Below are positions 15,321 through 23,015 of a DNA stretch of 64,000 nt, piece by piece. Position 1 is the stretch's first letter. Every line of letters starts with the position of its first letter. The notes beneath the pieces were generated by a model. That model was not told the origin of the DNA and did not search any database. It saw only the letters and a program-made list of their open reading frames with translations. Location: the NCBI GenBank assembly GCA_046593355.1, contig JBKJNY010000090.1, positions 1 to 64,000 on the forward strand, written 5' to 3'. Source of the DNA: SXOA01 sp046593355 (GTDB taxonomy: Bacteria; Planctomycetota; Planctomycetia; Pirellulales; Pirellulaceae). A program made the translations under genes and the position numbers.

Positions 15321-16117
15321 CGTTCGCCGGCCGCAATCACAATCCCGCACAGCACCATGTTCGGCACGAACTGCGAATGAGGGCTGACGAGCGGTGCCAG
15401 GTGCCGCAGATCGCCGCCGGTGACGAAGACGTGTGGCTGCTCGGAAAGTCCCGCTGACATTCGCTCGATCACTTCCCGCACCGCGCCGACCGCGCCCCAG
15501 AAGAGGCCGCTGCGGATGGCCCCTTCGGTATTCTTGCCGACAACCGGCGGCGGGTGGTCCTGGCCGGTGAAGCTAGTTAAGGGCAATTGGTTGGTCCCGG
15601 CAGCTAAGGCTTGGGCGGTCAGCCGAAAGCCGGGGAGGATGACGCCGCCCTCGAATGCGCCGTCGGCGCTGACCAGGTCCACGGTGATGGCGGTGCCGGC
15701 ATCGACGACGATGGCGGGACGAATCACCGAAGTATCAGGGGGCTTACGCCCCCCGCTCGCCAAGAATCGGGCTGCCACTGCTGCGGCCAGGCGGTCGAGG
15801 CCGACTCGATCGGGAAAATCAACGCGGAGCTCAATTGGCAGGTCATGGTAGGTGAGAATTTTGAAATCGTCCTGCGCCCGGTCCACTCGAACCCATTTTT
15901 CCAACAGCCTTTCCGCCTCGCGGTGGACACTGGCAACCCACCAAGTTGCCGCTCCTGAAGGCAAATCTCTAACAACCCCTTCCGGCAGCGGCAGAGCGGT
16001 GGCGCAATCTCGCACCAACTCGGGAGCCGGCAGTTCGCCGACGCTTTTTGGCCAATCACGAAACCAGCCGAGCTTGGTGGACGAGTTGCCGATATCGACG
16101 GCGATGAGAGGAGGCAT
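15293..16117 (-). CDS. coaX: Type III pantothenate kinase
   Basis: 274 residues. It phosphorylates pantothenate in the first step of coenzyme A synthesis. ASKHA-fold motifs are intact: N-terminal LIAVDIGNSSTKLGWF (phosphate 1), the RVGLDRLAAAVAA segment, VVDAGTAITVDLV (phosphate 2), GGVILPGFRLTAQAL, and the late HVFVTGGD. Residues ~142-153 (SGGRKPPDTSVI) are encoded by an in-frame palindromic repeat inserted just before the phosphate-2 strand, and the C-terminal GERGASAP plus stop comes from a second copy. The normal family length is about 250, so the excess is explained by these repeats. First gene of a coaX - membrane protein - pgk set. Confidence 0.93.
   Translation of the reverse strand: MPPLIAVDIGNSSTKLGWFRDWPKSVGELPAPELVRDCATALPLPEGVVRDLPSGAATWWVASVHREAERLLEKWVRVDRAQDDFKILTYHDLPIELRVDFPDRVGLDRLAAAVAARFLASGGRKPPDTSVIRPAIVVDAGTAITVDLVSADGAFEGGVILPGFRLTAQALAAGTNQLPLTSFTGQDHPPPVVGKNTEGAIRSGLFWGAVGAVREVIERMSAGLSEQPHVFVTGGDLRHLAPLVSPHSQFVPNMVLCGIVIAAGERGERGASAP
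15733..15762. repeat. Palindromic element inserted in frame in coaX
   Basis: TATCAGGGGGCTTACGCCCC followed by CCGCTCGCCA, matching the copy at 15291 except at one base (T for G). The coding strand remains open through it. Confidence 0.9.
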
Positions 16118-16443
16118 GGAACTATTTTAGCCTGATGTGCGAGCCAGGTCTTGCCGGCGGGCGGCCACAAATCCACCCCGTTTGCCGAAAAATAAACCGC
16201 CGTTAATCAAGGAGAAAAGGCAAATTGAAAAATCATGGGAGGCGGAAATGTGTCCTTGCGGATGGTGCGCTCCAGTTTTCCTCCTCTTCCCATTATTTTG
16301 CCTTCCATCATTTTGCCAGACCGCCTTTCTGAGCATCCCGACGCGGTTCGCCATTTTTTAAGTGTCCAGCGATTGCGAAGTGAATGGCAACTTCCAATAA
16401 TGAGGAATCTCGTTTCAAGGAACCTCATCGCAAGGAAGTAGTC
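16118..16443. other. Divergent intergenic region
   Basis: 326 bases between coaX (minus) and the TPR gene (plus). The middle is AT-rich and should hold both promoters. The plus-strand frame starting at 16384 is only an upstream extension of the TPR gene. I see no hairpin or ORF worth calling. Confidence 0.45.
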
Positions 16444-18741
16444 ATGGCAAAGAAGCCCAAGCAGCCGCGGAAGAAGGGATTGACGGAGTTTCGTGGGGAG
16501 TTCGCTCCTCCCTTTAGCCCCCGCGAAATGCAGAAGATGATGGCCCAGACGATGGCCTCGCTGCTGGGAGAAGAGTATTCCCCCGAACGGGAAGCAGCGG
16601 AGCACTTGCTCCATACGGCCCGCCGGGAGCGGAGTCCGCGCAAGGCCGAGCAATTGGCCCGCAAAGCCCTGGCGACCAATCCCGCACTGCTCGAAGCCTA
16701 CGAGTTTCTCGCCGACCTCGCTCCCACTCCCGAAGAGGCCATCCTGCAACTGGAAACGGGGGTGCGAGCCGGAGAAGAGATTCTCGGCAAGAAGATGTTC
16801 AAAGAAGGTGCCGGCAATTTCTGGCTCATCCATGAAACTCGCCCTTACATGCGTTTGCGGCAGGAGTTGGCCAGCCAACTTTGGCACTCCGGCCGCCGCG
16901 AAGAGGGGATCGTCCATTTCCAAGAGATGCTGCAGCTCAATCCGAACGACAACCAGGGACTGCGGCAGTTACTGGCGGGCTGGTATCTGGAGCAGGGACG
17001 GCTGGAGGATACCCAGCGCCTACTCAAGCAGTTTCCCGAGGATTCGGCCTGGTGGACTTATAGCCGGGCCTTGCTGACCTATTGCCAGGAAGGAGAAAGT
17101 GAACGGGCCGGCAAGCAGCTCCGGCAAGCGGAAATGGCCAACGAATTCCTGGCCCAATATCTGGCGGGGACGGACCTCCTTTCGCCGGAACAGCCCGATT
17201 ATTATTCGCCGGGAGAAGAAAGTGAAGGGATGATCTTCGCCCGCTACTATCTCCCCGCCTGGCGGAGCACCCCCGGCGCACTGGGTTGGCTCCGCAAGAC
17301 GCTGAAGCTCAGCGACCGCCCGCAGCACAATCGGCCTGGCGGGGAAATCCTGGATGCGACGCTCCTGGCGCTTCCGCAATCCGTGGAGGAAAACTGGGAA
17401 GTCGAGGCGCGGCAGCTCGACGAAGAGATGGAGGTGGACGGGGAGACTTGCCGGCCGTGGATTTTTCTGGCCGTCGAAAGCGGCTCCGGTAACCTGATCC
17501 GAATCTACTGTACAGACGTTTATGTACACGACGAAGACATTCTAGAGCAAATCGCGGAATCGATGGTCAATCCCGTGACGGGAGACCCGCGACGGCCCGG
17601 CAAGGTGCTCGTCAATTCCTCCCCGCGCTCCAAGGCGCTCTACAAAAAGCTGAAGCCGCTCAAAGTCCGCTGCGAGTACCGGCCTGAGTTGAAAGCGGTG
17701 GAAGATATCCTGGCAAACCGCCTCGATTTCATCCGGCAGTTTGTGGTAGGCTTTCGGAACAATGCGGAGGATGTCGATGTCGCCGATCTGCTCGATTTGC
17801 CTCAAGACCCCGGCGAAGTCTGGCAACTTGATTTCCGCCAGTTGCCGATCTGGGTCGGCAGCGGCGAGGAGGCAACGAGCCCCAGAGTCCTCTTGATTGT
17901 CGACGCGGAGCAGGAACTCGTCCCGGCGGTAGACGTGCAGGCGGACCCCGCGAAGCCGCTGCGCCCCGAAAGGACCTTGCTCAAAGCCATGAGCTTTCCG
18001 GCAGTGGGCGAGCCGCGGCGGCCGGGCATGGTTCAAGTGAGGTCACCGGAAACGGCCGCGATGCTCCGCGATACGCTGGACGAGCTGCAGATTCGGCTGG
18101 AGGTCGTGGCGAGCCTGGATGCCTGGGACGAAGCGTTTGCCCACTTGTCCCGCAACATGGGTGGGAACGGCCCCATGCGTCCTGCTCTCGTGGAATTGCC
18201 TGGAGCGGCACCCGAGCAGATCGCCGGCATTTTCACCGCCGCGGCCGAGTTCTACCGCGCCGCTCCGTGGCGGCTCGTCGCCGGCGATTCTCTCTTGCGC
18301 TTCGAGTGCCCTGCTGTCACCAAGACGACCTGGTTCGCTTGCGTCATGGGTCAAATGGGAGAGACCTTTGGACTGGCGCTGTACGAGGACGAAGGATACA
18401 TCCGAAACCTTTTGGCGGATCAAGATCTCGACCCTTCCCGCAGTATGCGCGGCTGCTCGTCACTCGCCTTGATGTATGGCGAGAGACTGGATGCGGCCCC
18501 GCAAGACGTTGCCGCCATCGAGCAACAGCATCTGCCGCTTGCCGCCCCGGAGGCCTATCCGACCCTGATGCGGGTCAAGCCTGGTATCGCCATTGGGCAA
18601 CCGCTCTTGTGGGAAGCCAAGCTGCTGGAAGCCGCCATGCGCTCCATTCCCGCCTATCTCCAGCAGCGGACACGGCAGCGGCGGACGCTCGCGGTATCGG
18701 CGTTTGGAAAGAAAGTTGACGTGACGCTGGAGTTTGCCTAG
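16444..18741 (+). CDS. Large TPR protein (ST7-like/DUF6930-type), unknown function
   Basis: 765 residues from MAKKPKQPRKKG, with AAGGAAG six bases upstream; the frame extends 20 residues further but without a ribosome site. Residues ~1-45 are basic. TPR-like helices follow (EAAEHLLHTARRERSPRKAEQLARKAL...NPALLEAYEFLADL; ELASQLWHSGRREEGIVHFQEMLQLNPND). The rest is two similar alpha-beta modules: RPWIFLAVESGSGNLIRIYCTD with NPVTGDPRRPGKVLV, then RVLLIVDAEQELVPAVDVQ with FPAVGEPRRPGMVQV. That internal duplication suggests paired DUF6930/DUF7309-type domains. No signal peptide; cytoplasmic. It converges with the methyltransferase gene, the two being separated by an inverted repeat. Confidence 0.8.
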   Translation: MAKKPKQPRKKGLTEFRGEFAPPFSPREMQKMMAQTMASLLGEEYSPEREAAEHLLHTARRERSPRKAEQLARKALATNPALLEAYEFLADLAPTPEEAILQLETGVRAGEEILGKKMFKEGAGNFWLIHETRPYMRLRQELASQLWHSGRREEGIVHFQEMLQLNPNDNQGLRQLLAGWYLEQGRLEDTQRLLKQFPEDSAWWTYSRALLTYCQEGESERAGKQLRQAEMANEFLAQYLAGTDLLSPEQPDYYSPGEESEGMIFARYYLPAWRSTPGALGWLRKTLKLSDRPQHNRPGGEILDATLLALPQSVEENWEVEARQLDEEMEVDGETCRPWIFLAVESGSGNLIRIYCTDVYVHDEDILEQIAESMVNPVTGDPRRPGKVLVNSSPRSKALYKKLKPLKVRCEYRPELKAVEDILANRLDFIRQFVVGFRNNAEDVDVADLLDLPQDPGEVWQLDFRQLPIWVGSGEEATSPRVLLIVDAEQELVPAVDVQADPAKPLRPERTLLKAMSFPAVGEPRRPGMVQVRSPETAAMLRDTLDELQIRLEVVASLDAWDEAFAHLSRNMGGNGPMRPALVELPGAAPEQIAGIFTAAAEFYRAAPWRLVAGDSLLRFECPAVTKTTWFACVMGQMGETFGLALYEDEGYIRNLLADQDLDPSRSMRGCSSLALMYGERLDAAPQDVAAIEQQHLPLAAPEAYPTLMRVKPGIAIGQPLLWEAKLLEAAMRSIPAYLQQRTRQRRTLAVSAFGKKVDVTLEFA

Positions 18742-18752
18742 TAGCGAGTTGC

Positions 18753-18854
18753 GGCGAGCGGCCTGCGTAAGCTGGCCGGTAACTCGAAGCCGGCGGAGTG
18801 GCAACGATGCGAAGTAGTGCCGCCTCACCGGCCAGCTTACGCTGGCCGCTCGCC
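18753..18854. repeat. 28-bp inverted repeat between convergent genes
   Basis: GGCGAGCGGCCTGCGTAAGC-TGGCCGGT (18753-18780) pairs with 18827-18854 at 27 of 28 positions, around a 46-base spacer. It lies between the stops of the TPR gene (+) and the methyltransferase gene (-), a likely bidirectional terminator. Each arm also has an internal GGCC..GTAAGC..GGCC palindrome. Confidence 0.85.
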
Positions 18855-18861
18855 GGTGAGA

Positions 18862-19455
18862 TCACCGCCCGATTCGCGGCAGAAACCGTCCCACCCGCAG
18901 CATGTAGCTGCGGTAGTCGTCGCCAAACCGCTCCACGAGCTTGGCTTCCTCGATCCGGGTGCGGCGGTAGAGGAAAATGAGTATTACGGCACCGAGGACC
19001 GCGAAAAACCAGTTCGCCGTCGCCAGGCACACTCCCAGCGCTCCCAATGCGCCGGCCAGATAGAACGGGTGCCTGACCCAGCGATACGGCCCGGACGTGA
19101 TGAGCGAATGTTCCTGCCGGGTCACTACCGTGTCCGTCAGGTTCTTGCCAAGGTTGTGGAAGGTCCACACCACGAGGCATCCTCCCATTGTCGCCAGAAC
19201 CAGACCGACCCATCGCAGCCACATAGGCAACGGAAGGGACGACCACGCCATCCACGCGGGGCTAATCCACCACAGCAGGCCCCCGACGAACATGACCAGC
19301 GCCGTCAGCCGCAAGCCGAACAGAATGAAGGCTCCCTCCTGCCAGCGGTCAAGCCGTTCACTGGTGAAGGAGCGAAGACGGTAATACAAGGCGGGCGGAA
19401 TGAACACCAGGCCGATGATCAGGAGCATCAGGCGGACTGTTTCGTCGCCGGTCAC
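18862..19455 (-). CDS. Membrane methyltransferase of the ICMT/PEMT type
   Basis: 197 residues from a GTG whose GTGA overlaps the nuoD stop by four bases; an ATG nine codons later is an alternative. About five membrane helices. The C-terminal signature GPYRWVRHPFYLAG and the final FLYRRTRIEEAKLVERFGDDYRSYM are those of isoprenylcysteine carboxyl- or phospholipid N-methyltransferases, which use S-adenosylmethionine at the membrane face. The bacterial substrate cannot be read from sequence; quinone, lipid or isoprenoid acceptors are possible. Coupling to nuoD is curious and may hint at a respiratory-chain lipid or quinone role, but that is speculation. Confidence 0.82.
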   Translation of the reverse strand: MTGDETVRLMLLIIGLVFIPPALYYRLRSFTSERLDRWQEGAFILFGLRLTALVMFVGGLLWWISPAWMAWSSLPLPMWLRWVGLVLATMGGCLVVWTFHNLGKNLTDTVVTRQEHSLITSGPYRWVRHPFYLAGALGALGVCLATANWFFAVLGAVILIFLYRRTRIEEAKLVERFGDDYRSYMLRVGRFLPRIGR

Positions 19456-20657
19456 CGGTCGATCTCTCCCATCACGATATCCAGCGAGCCGACGATGGCA
19501 GGGACGTCGGCAATCAGGCAGCCGCGACAGAGCTCGTTGGTGACGGAGAGGTTGCAGAAGCAACTGCTGCGGGCGCGGGCCCGCCAGGGGATGGAGCTGC
19601 CGTCGCTGACGATGTAGAAGCCCATCTGGCCGCGAGGGGCCTCGGTTTCCAGATACGCTTCACCCTTGGGGAGCTTGGCGGTGAGCTTGATCGGCTCACC
19701 CCACGAGCCGCTGGCGGAGGAGTAGCGGTCGATGGCCTGGCGGACGAGGTCGATGGCCTGTACCACTTCCAACATGCGGACGTAAAACCGGTGCCAGCAG
19801 TCGCCCAGGATGGCTTCCTTGGGAACGTCGGGGTAGTCGTGATCGGCCGGGTACTTTCCGTTGCGTTCGCAGATCACCTCGAATGCGTAGCCGTCGTACA
19901 TCTCGGTGTATCGCTCCTCGCCGTCGCGGCGGAGATCGTAATCGACGCCGCTGCCGCGAAGGACCGGACCGGTGCAGCCGTAATCGATGGCCATCGCCGC
20001 AGAAAGATAACCGATCTTGGCGGTCCGCTTAATGAAGATGGAATTGGTCGTGAGCAGCGCGTGGTATTCCTGAATCACCGGCTCAAACTGGGTGAGGAAT
20101 TCCTCGCACGTTTTCACCCAGCCGCGGGGGAGATCAGCCGTGACCCCGCCGGGAGTGATGTAGCTGTAGGTAAGCCGCGCCCCGCAGGCTTCCTCGAACA
20201 TGTCGAGGATTTTTTCCCGTTCGCGGAAGGCGTAGAGAAATGGGCTGAAGGTGCCGAGGTCCAGGCCGTAGGCCCCCATGCCGACGAGGTGGCTGGCGAT
20301 GCGGCCCATCTCGGCAATGATGACGCGGAGGTGCCGCGCTTTCTCCGGCAACTGATGGCCCAGCAGTTTTTCCACGCAGAGCGACCAGCCGAGATTCATG
20401 TTCATGCCGGCCAGGTAATCCATTCGGTCGGTATAGGGAATCCACTGCCGGGGCGTCAGGTTCTCGCCGATTTTCTCCGCGCAGCGATGCAGGTAGCCGA
20501 TGTGCGGCTCGACCTCAGAGACGATTTCGCCGTCGGTGCGGAGCACCAGGCGGAGCACTCCGTGCGTGCTGGGGTGCTGCGGCCCCATGTTGACGAGCAT
20601 TTCGTCGGTGCGGACGTCAAATTCCACGATGCGGGGGTCGTCAAGCTGTGTGGCCAT
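19452..20657 (-). CDS. nuoD: NADH-quinone oxidoreductase subunit D
   Basis: 401 residues, close to the usual length. It is the 49-kDa subunit of complex I that forms the quinone site with NuoB. Landmarks: MLVNMGPQHPSTHGVLRLVL, EPHIGYLHRCAEKIGEN, YTDRMDYLAGMN, AEMGRIASHLVGMGAYGLDLG, the TPGGV loop, and CRGCLIADVPAIVGSLDIVMGEIDR. The conserved His-Pro-Ser-Thr-His is intact. Unusually, no other classical nuo gene is adjacent; it precedes a membrane methyltransferase with a four-base overlap. The NuoEF fusion lies 12 kb away in a separate operon, so complex I genes appear scattered. Confidence 0.95.
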   Translation of the reverse strand: MATQLDDPRIVEFDVRTDEMLVNMGPQHPSTHGVLRLVLRTDGEIVSEVEPHIGYLHRCAEKIGENLTPRQWIPYTDRMDYLAGMNMNLGWSLCVEKLLGHQLPEKARHLRVIIAEMGRIASHLVGMGAYGLDLGTFSPFLYAFREREKILDMFEEACGARLTYSYITPGGVTADLPRGWVKTCEEFLTQFEPVIQEYHALLTTNSIFIKRTAKIGYLSAAMAIDYGCTGPVLRGSGVDYDLRRDGEERYTEMYDGYAFEVICERNGKYPADHDYPDVPKEAILGDCWHRFYVRMLEVVQAIDLVRQAIDRYSSASGSWGEPIKLTAKLPKGEAYLETEAPRGQMGFYIVSDGSSIPWRARARSSCFCNLSVTNELCRGCLIADVPAIVGSLDIVMGEIDR

Positions 20658-20876
20658 AGACGTATGTTGGGAGAGAAAGCCGTTAAGATTGTGGCGAATT
20701 CATTACCGGACTATCTTGATGATAAAGTCAGCGGGGCGTTTGCGAAATACCCGGATTCGGGGCGAATAGGAACGTGGGGGGTCGCGGCATGGTTGGTCGC
20801 CGAGGGCAGGTCGCGGTATTATGCTAAGAGCAAGCACCGCTCCCTCCGAGAGAGACCATGAACAGGAGAGTTTCAC

Positions 20877-21092
20877 ATGACTCCGGTAGTACCTTTCGAT
20901 GAAGTTCTTGATTCGGCGGAGCAATTGTCCCCGGATGATCAGCAGGCGCTGATTGCGATCTTGCACCGCCGGTTGGCGCAAGCGGGCCGCCTGCGATTGG
21001 CGGCCGATGTGCGGGAGGCACGCCAAGAATTCGAGACGGGGAATTGTCGCCCCACCACCTCCGAAGCCTTGATGCGTGAGATTCTTGGATGA
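20877..21092 (+). CDS. Antitoxin of addiction-module component type
   Basis: 71 residues, GGAG eight bases before the ATG. The helical sequence (FDEVLDSAEQLSPDDQQALIAILHRRLAQAGR) with a polar tail (DVREARQEFETGNCRPTTSEALMREILG) is typical of small antitoxins whose C-terminus wraps a RelE-family toxin. The stop overlaps the toxin start in ATGA. The sequence differs from the antitoxin at 3203, so the two modules are not recent duplicates. Confidence 0.8.
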   Translation: MTPVVPFDEVLDSAEQLSPDDQQALIAILHRRLAQAGRLRLAADVREARQEFETGNCRPTTSEALMREILG

Positions 21093-21370
21093 GGCGAATA
21101 CTCTTGCAAGCGACTGCCTTCGTGCGAACCGCACGGCGGCTAGTGAAGAAGCACCCCGAGGCCGCTCCGATCCTCCAAGCGGCGTTTGATGCACTGTCGG
21201 CGGACGCTTTCCAGCCCGCGCTGCGAACCCACAAGTTGAAAGGGGAATTTGCCGGCTGCTGGGCCTGTAGCCTTGGCTATGATCTGCGAATTGTTTTTGA
21301 ATTCGTGCAGCATGAAGGAGTCGAGGCTATCCTATTGCAAACGGTGGGGACACACGACGAGGTTTATTAA
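21089..21370 (+). CDS. RelE/YafQ-superfamily mRNA interferase toxin
   Basis: 93 residues. N-terminal helices (FVRTARRLVKKHPEAAPILQAAFDAL) are followed by strands carrying HKLKGEFAGCWACSLGYDLRIVFEF and a C-terminal LLQTVGTHDEVY. That ending, with the basic-aromatic pattern and GTHDEVY, is characteristic of YafQ/RelE-like ribosome-dependent endoribonucleases. It is translationally coupled to the preceding antitoxin and converges with the esterase gene across a short hairpin. Confidence 0.87.
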   Translation: MRRILLQATAFVRTARRLVKKHPEAAPILQAAFDALSADAFQPALRTHKLKGEFAGCWACSLGYDLRIVFEFVQHEGVEAILLQTVGTHDEVY

Positions 21371-21446
21371 CGCGGTCACTGCCAACCAAGGCGACGCAGA
21401 GAGTCTGGCAGCGCACGCGAAGGCGTTCCCAACCCAGAGCGAGCGG

Positions 21447-21467
21447 GTGCAGGCGGAGCCTGCACTA
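21447..21467. repeat. Small palindrome at the esterase stop codon
   Basis: GTGCAGGC-GGA-GCCTGCAC followed by TA on the plus strand. Read on the minus strand it begins with the TAG stop of the esterase gene. It lies between convergent genes and may terminate transcription on both strands. Confidence 0.6.
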
Positions 21468-22871
21468 CTTGGCGTCCTTGGTCAGCAGCGGGAAGTCGTC
21501 CGTGCGGAAGGGAGATGCCGGCAGCCGGGCACCGTTGAACAGGTTCGGCTCCGCCAACTCGTTCCAGGCGAAGCGGACGGCGACCGGTTTGGCGACCTGG
21601 TCGCTTTCCACGACAACCGTTTCACCATCGACGGTGGCCTTGGCGTCGACAAATTTCTGGTCCTCGCCGGCAACGGTGAAGTGAGTGAGGAGACCCTTGT
21701 TGCCGCGAGCGTGGAGTCCGCCGCCGTGCTTGAACTTGATTCGCACCTTGTTCCCTTCGACTGCCATCGAGTCGTAGAGCGGGCCGGAGAACGGCAGTGA
21801 GGTTTTTTCGTACGTATTCGCCAGAGCCCACAGTGCCAGCCGGCGGCCGACATCCTGCTTGTTTGGCGGATGAATGTCTCCCACGGTGGCAATGTCCGTC
21901 GTCACGCACATCCCCGTGTTCTTCAGCGAGAGTGTCTTGAACTGCGATTCCCATTGTTCCGGCAGCAGGTTGTTGCCGTATCGATAGGGGGCAAGCTGCA
22001 CAAAAATAAAGGGCAAGTCCCCTTGGCCAAAGCGCTCTCGCCAATCGGTGATCATGGCGGGAAATAGCTTGCGATACTGCACCGCCCGGCTGACATTCGA
22101 CTCCCCTTGATACCAGATCGCCCCGCGGATCCCGTAAGGAACGATGGGGTTAATCATCCCGTTAAACAAGACGGATGCCTGGTTGGGGTTGCCAGGTTGG
22201 AATTTCTCGCTCCGCTGCAGGATGGGGGCGAAGTCGGGATCGGTCTTGAGTTTTTCGTTGCTGGTCCAGGCTTCGCAGATGGTGCCGCCCCAATTGGTGC
22301 TGATAATACCGACAGGAACATCGAGCTCGGATTGCAAGTGCCGGGCAAAGAAATAGCCGATAGCTGAAAAATTGCCGGCCGTGCTGGGAGAGCAGACTTG
22401 CCACTGGCCGCTGATGTCCTCGACGGGCTTTTCCGACGGGTTATGAGCGACCTTGATCATGCGAATCTTGGGGTGTTTGGCCAACTCGCGCTCCAAATCA
22501 GGGCTGGTCGAGACGGCAACCGTCCATTCGGCATTTGATTGGCCGGAGCAGATCCAAACCTCGCCGACATAGACATCTTTCAGCGTGATTTCGTTCTTGC
22601 CTTTGATCTTCAATTCAAACGGTCCACCGGCGGCCGGAGTGGCGAGCTTCAGCGACCATTTGCCGTTGTCGCCGGCGGTGGCGGAAGCCTTTGTTTCGCC
22701 CAAGGTGACGGTGACTTCTTCCCCCTTGTCGGCCCAGCCCCAGACGGCCGCCTGGGCCTTTTGCTGCAAGACCATGGAATCGCCAAAGACCTTCGGCAGT
22801 TTCACATCGCCGCGAGCGGCCAGCGGAAATGCCGCCGCCAGGAGGACGAGCAAAGTCAAAAAACGCTTCAT
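21465..22871 (-). CDS. Sialate O-acetylesterase family protein (SGNH hydrolase)
   Basis: 468 residues, GGAGA eight bases upstream of the ATG. Signal peptide ~1-21, so it is exported. The N-terminal ~90 residues form a beta domain (VFGDSMVLQQKAQAAVWGWA), typical of this family. The catalytic block follows: ICSGQSNAEW with nucleophile S112, NWGGTICEAWTS, GAIWYQGESN, and DIHPPNKQDVGRRLA carrying the Asp/His. It would remove O-acetyl groups from sialic acids or, more likely in a planctomycete, from other acetylated glycans. The C-terminal beta region (~380-468) has the AWNELAEPNLFNGARLPASPFRTDD ending common in these enzymes. Confidence 0.92.
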   Translation of the reverse strand: MKRFLTLLVLLAAAFPLAARGDVKLPKVFGDSMVLQQKAQAAVWGWADKGEEVTVTLGETKASATAGDNGKWSLKLATPAAGGPFELKIKGKNEITLKDVYVGEVWICSGQSNAEWTVAVSTSPDLERELAKHPKIRMIKVAHNPSEKPVEDISGQWQVCSPSTAGNFSAIGYFFARHLQSELDVPVGIISTNWGGTICEAWTSNEKLKTDPDFAPILQRSEKFQPGNPNQASVLFNGMINPIVPYGIRGAIWYQGESNVSRAVQYRKLFPAMITDWRERFGQGDLPFIFVQLAPYRYGNNLLPEQWESQFKTLSLKNTGMCVTTDIATVGDIHPPNKQDVGRRLALWALANTYEKTSLPFSGPLYDSMAVEGNKVRIKFKHGGGLHARGNKGLLTHFTVAGEDQKFVDAKATVDGETVVVESDQVAKPVAVRFAWNELAEPNLFNGARLPASPFRTDDFPLLTKDAK

Positions 22872-22958
22872 GGCAGAATCTCCAGGTGGGCGAATGGTAG
22901 CGGTGAGAAAGAGCCGATTCTAGCGGGGCGGACGCCCTTCTTCCAGCAAGGCACAAAA

Positions 22959-22986
22959 AGCGGCTCCGGGTTTTCCCGGACCCGCT
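22959..22986 (-). terminator. Terminator of the giant repetitive-protein gene
   Basis: AGCGG-C-TCCGGG pairs with CCCGGA-C-CCGCT around a TTTT loop, with one C-C mismatch. On the minus strand a TTTTGTG tail follows. It lies 30 bases past the stop of the giant gene. Confidence 0.75.
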
Positions 22987-23015
22987 GGAGTTTTCAACAT
23001 TCACTTCCGCCGCCG

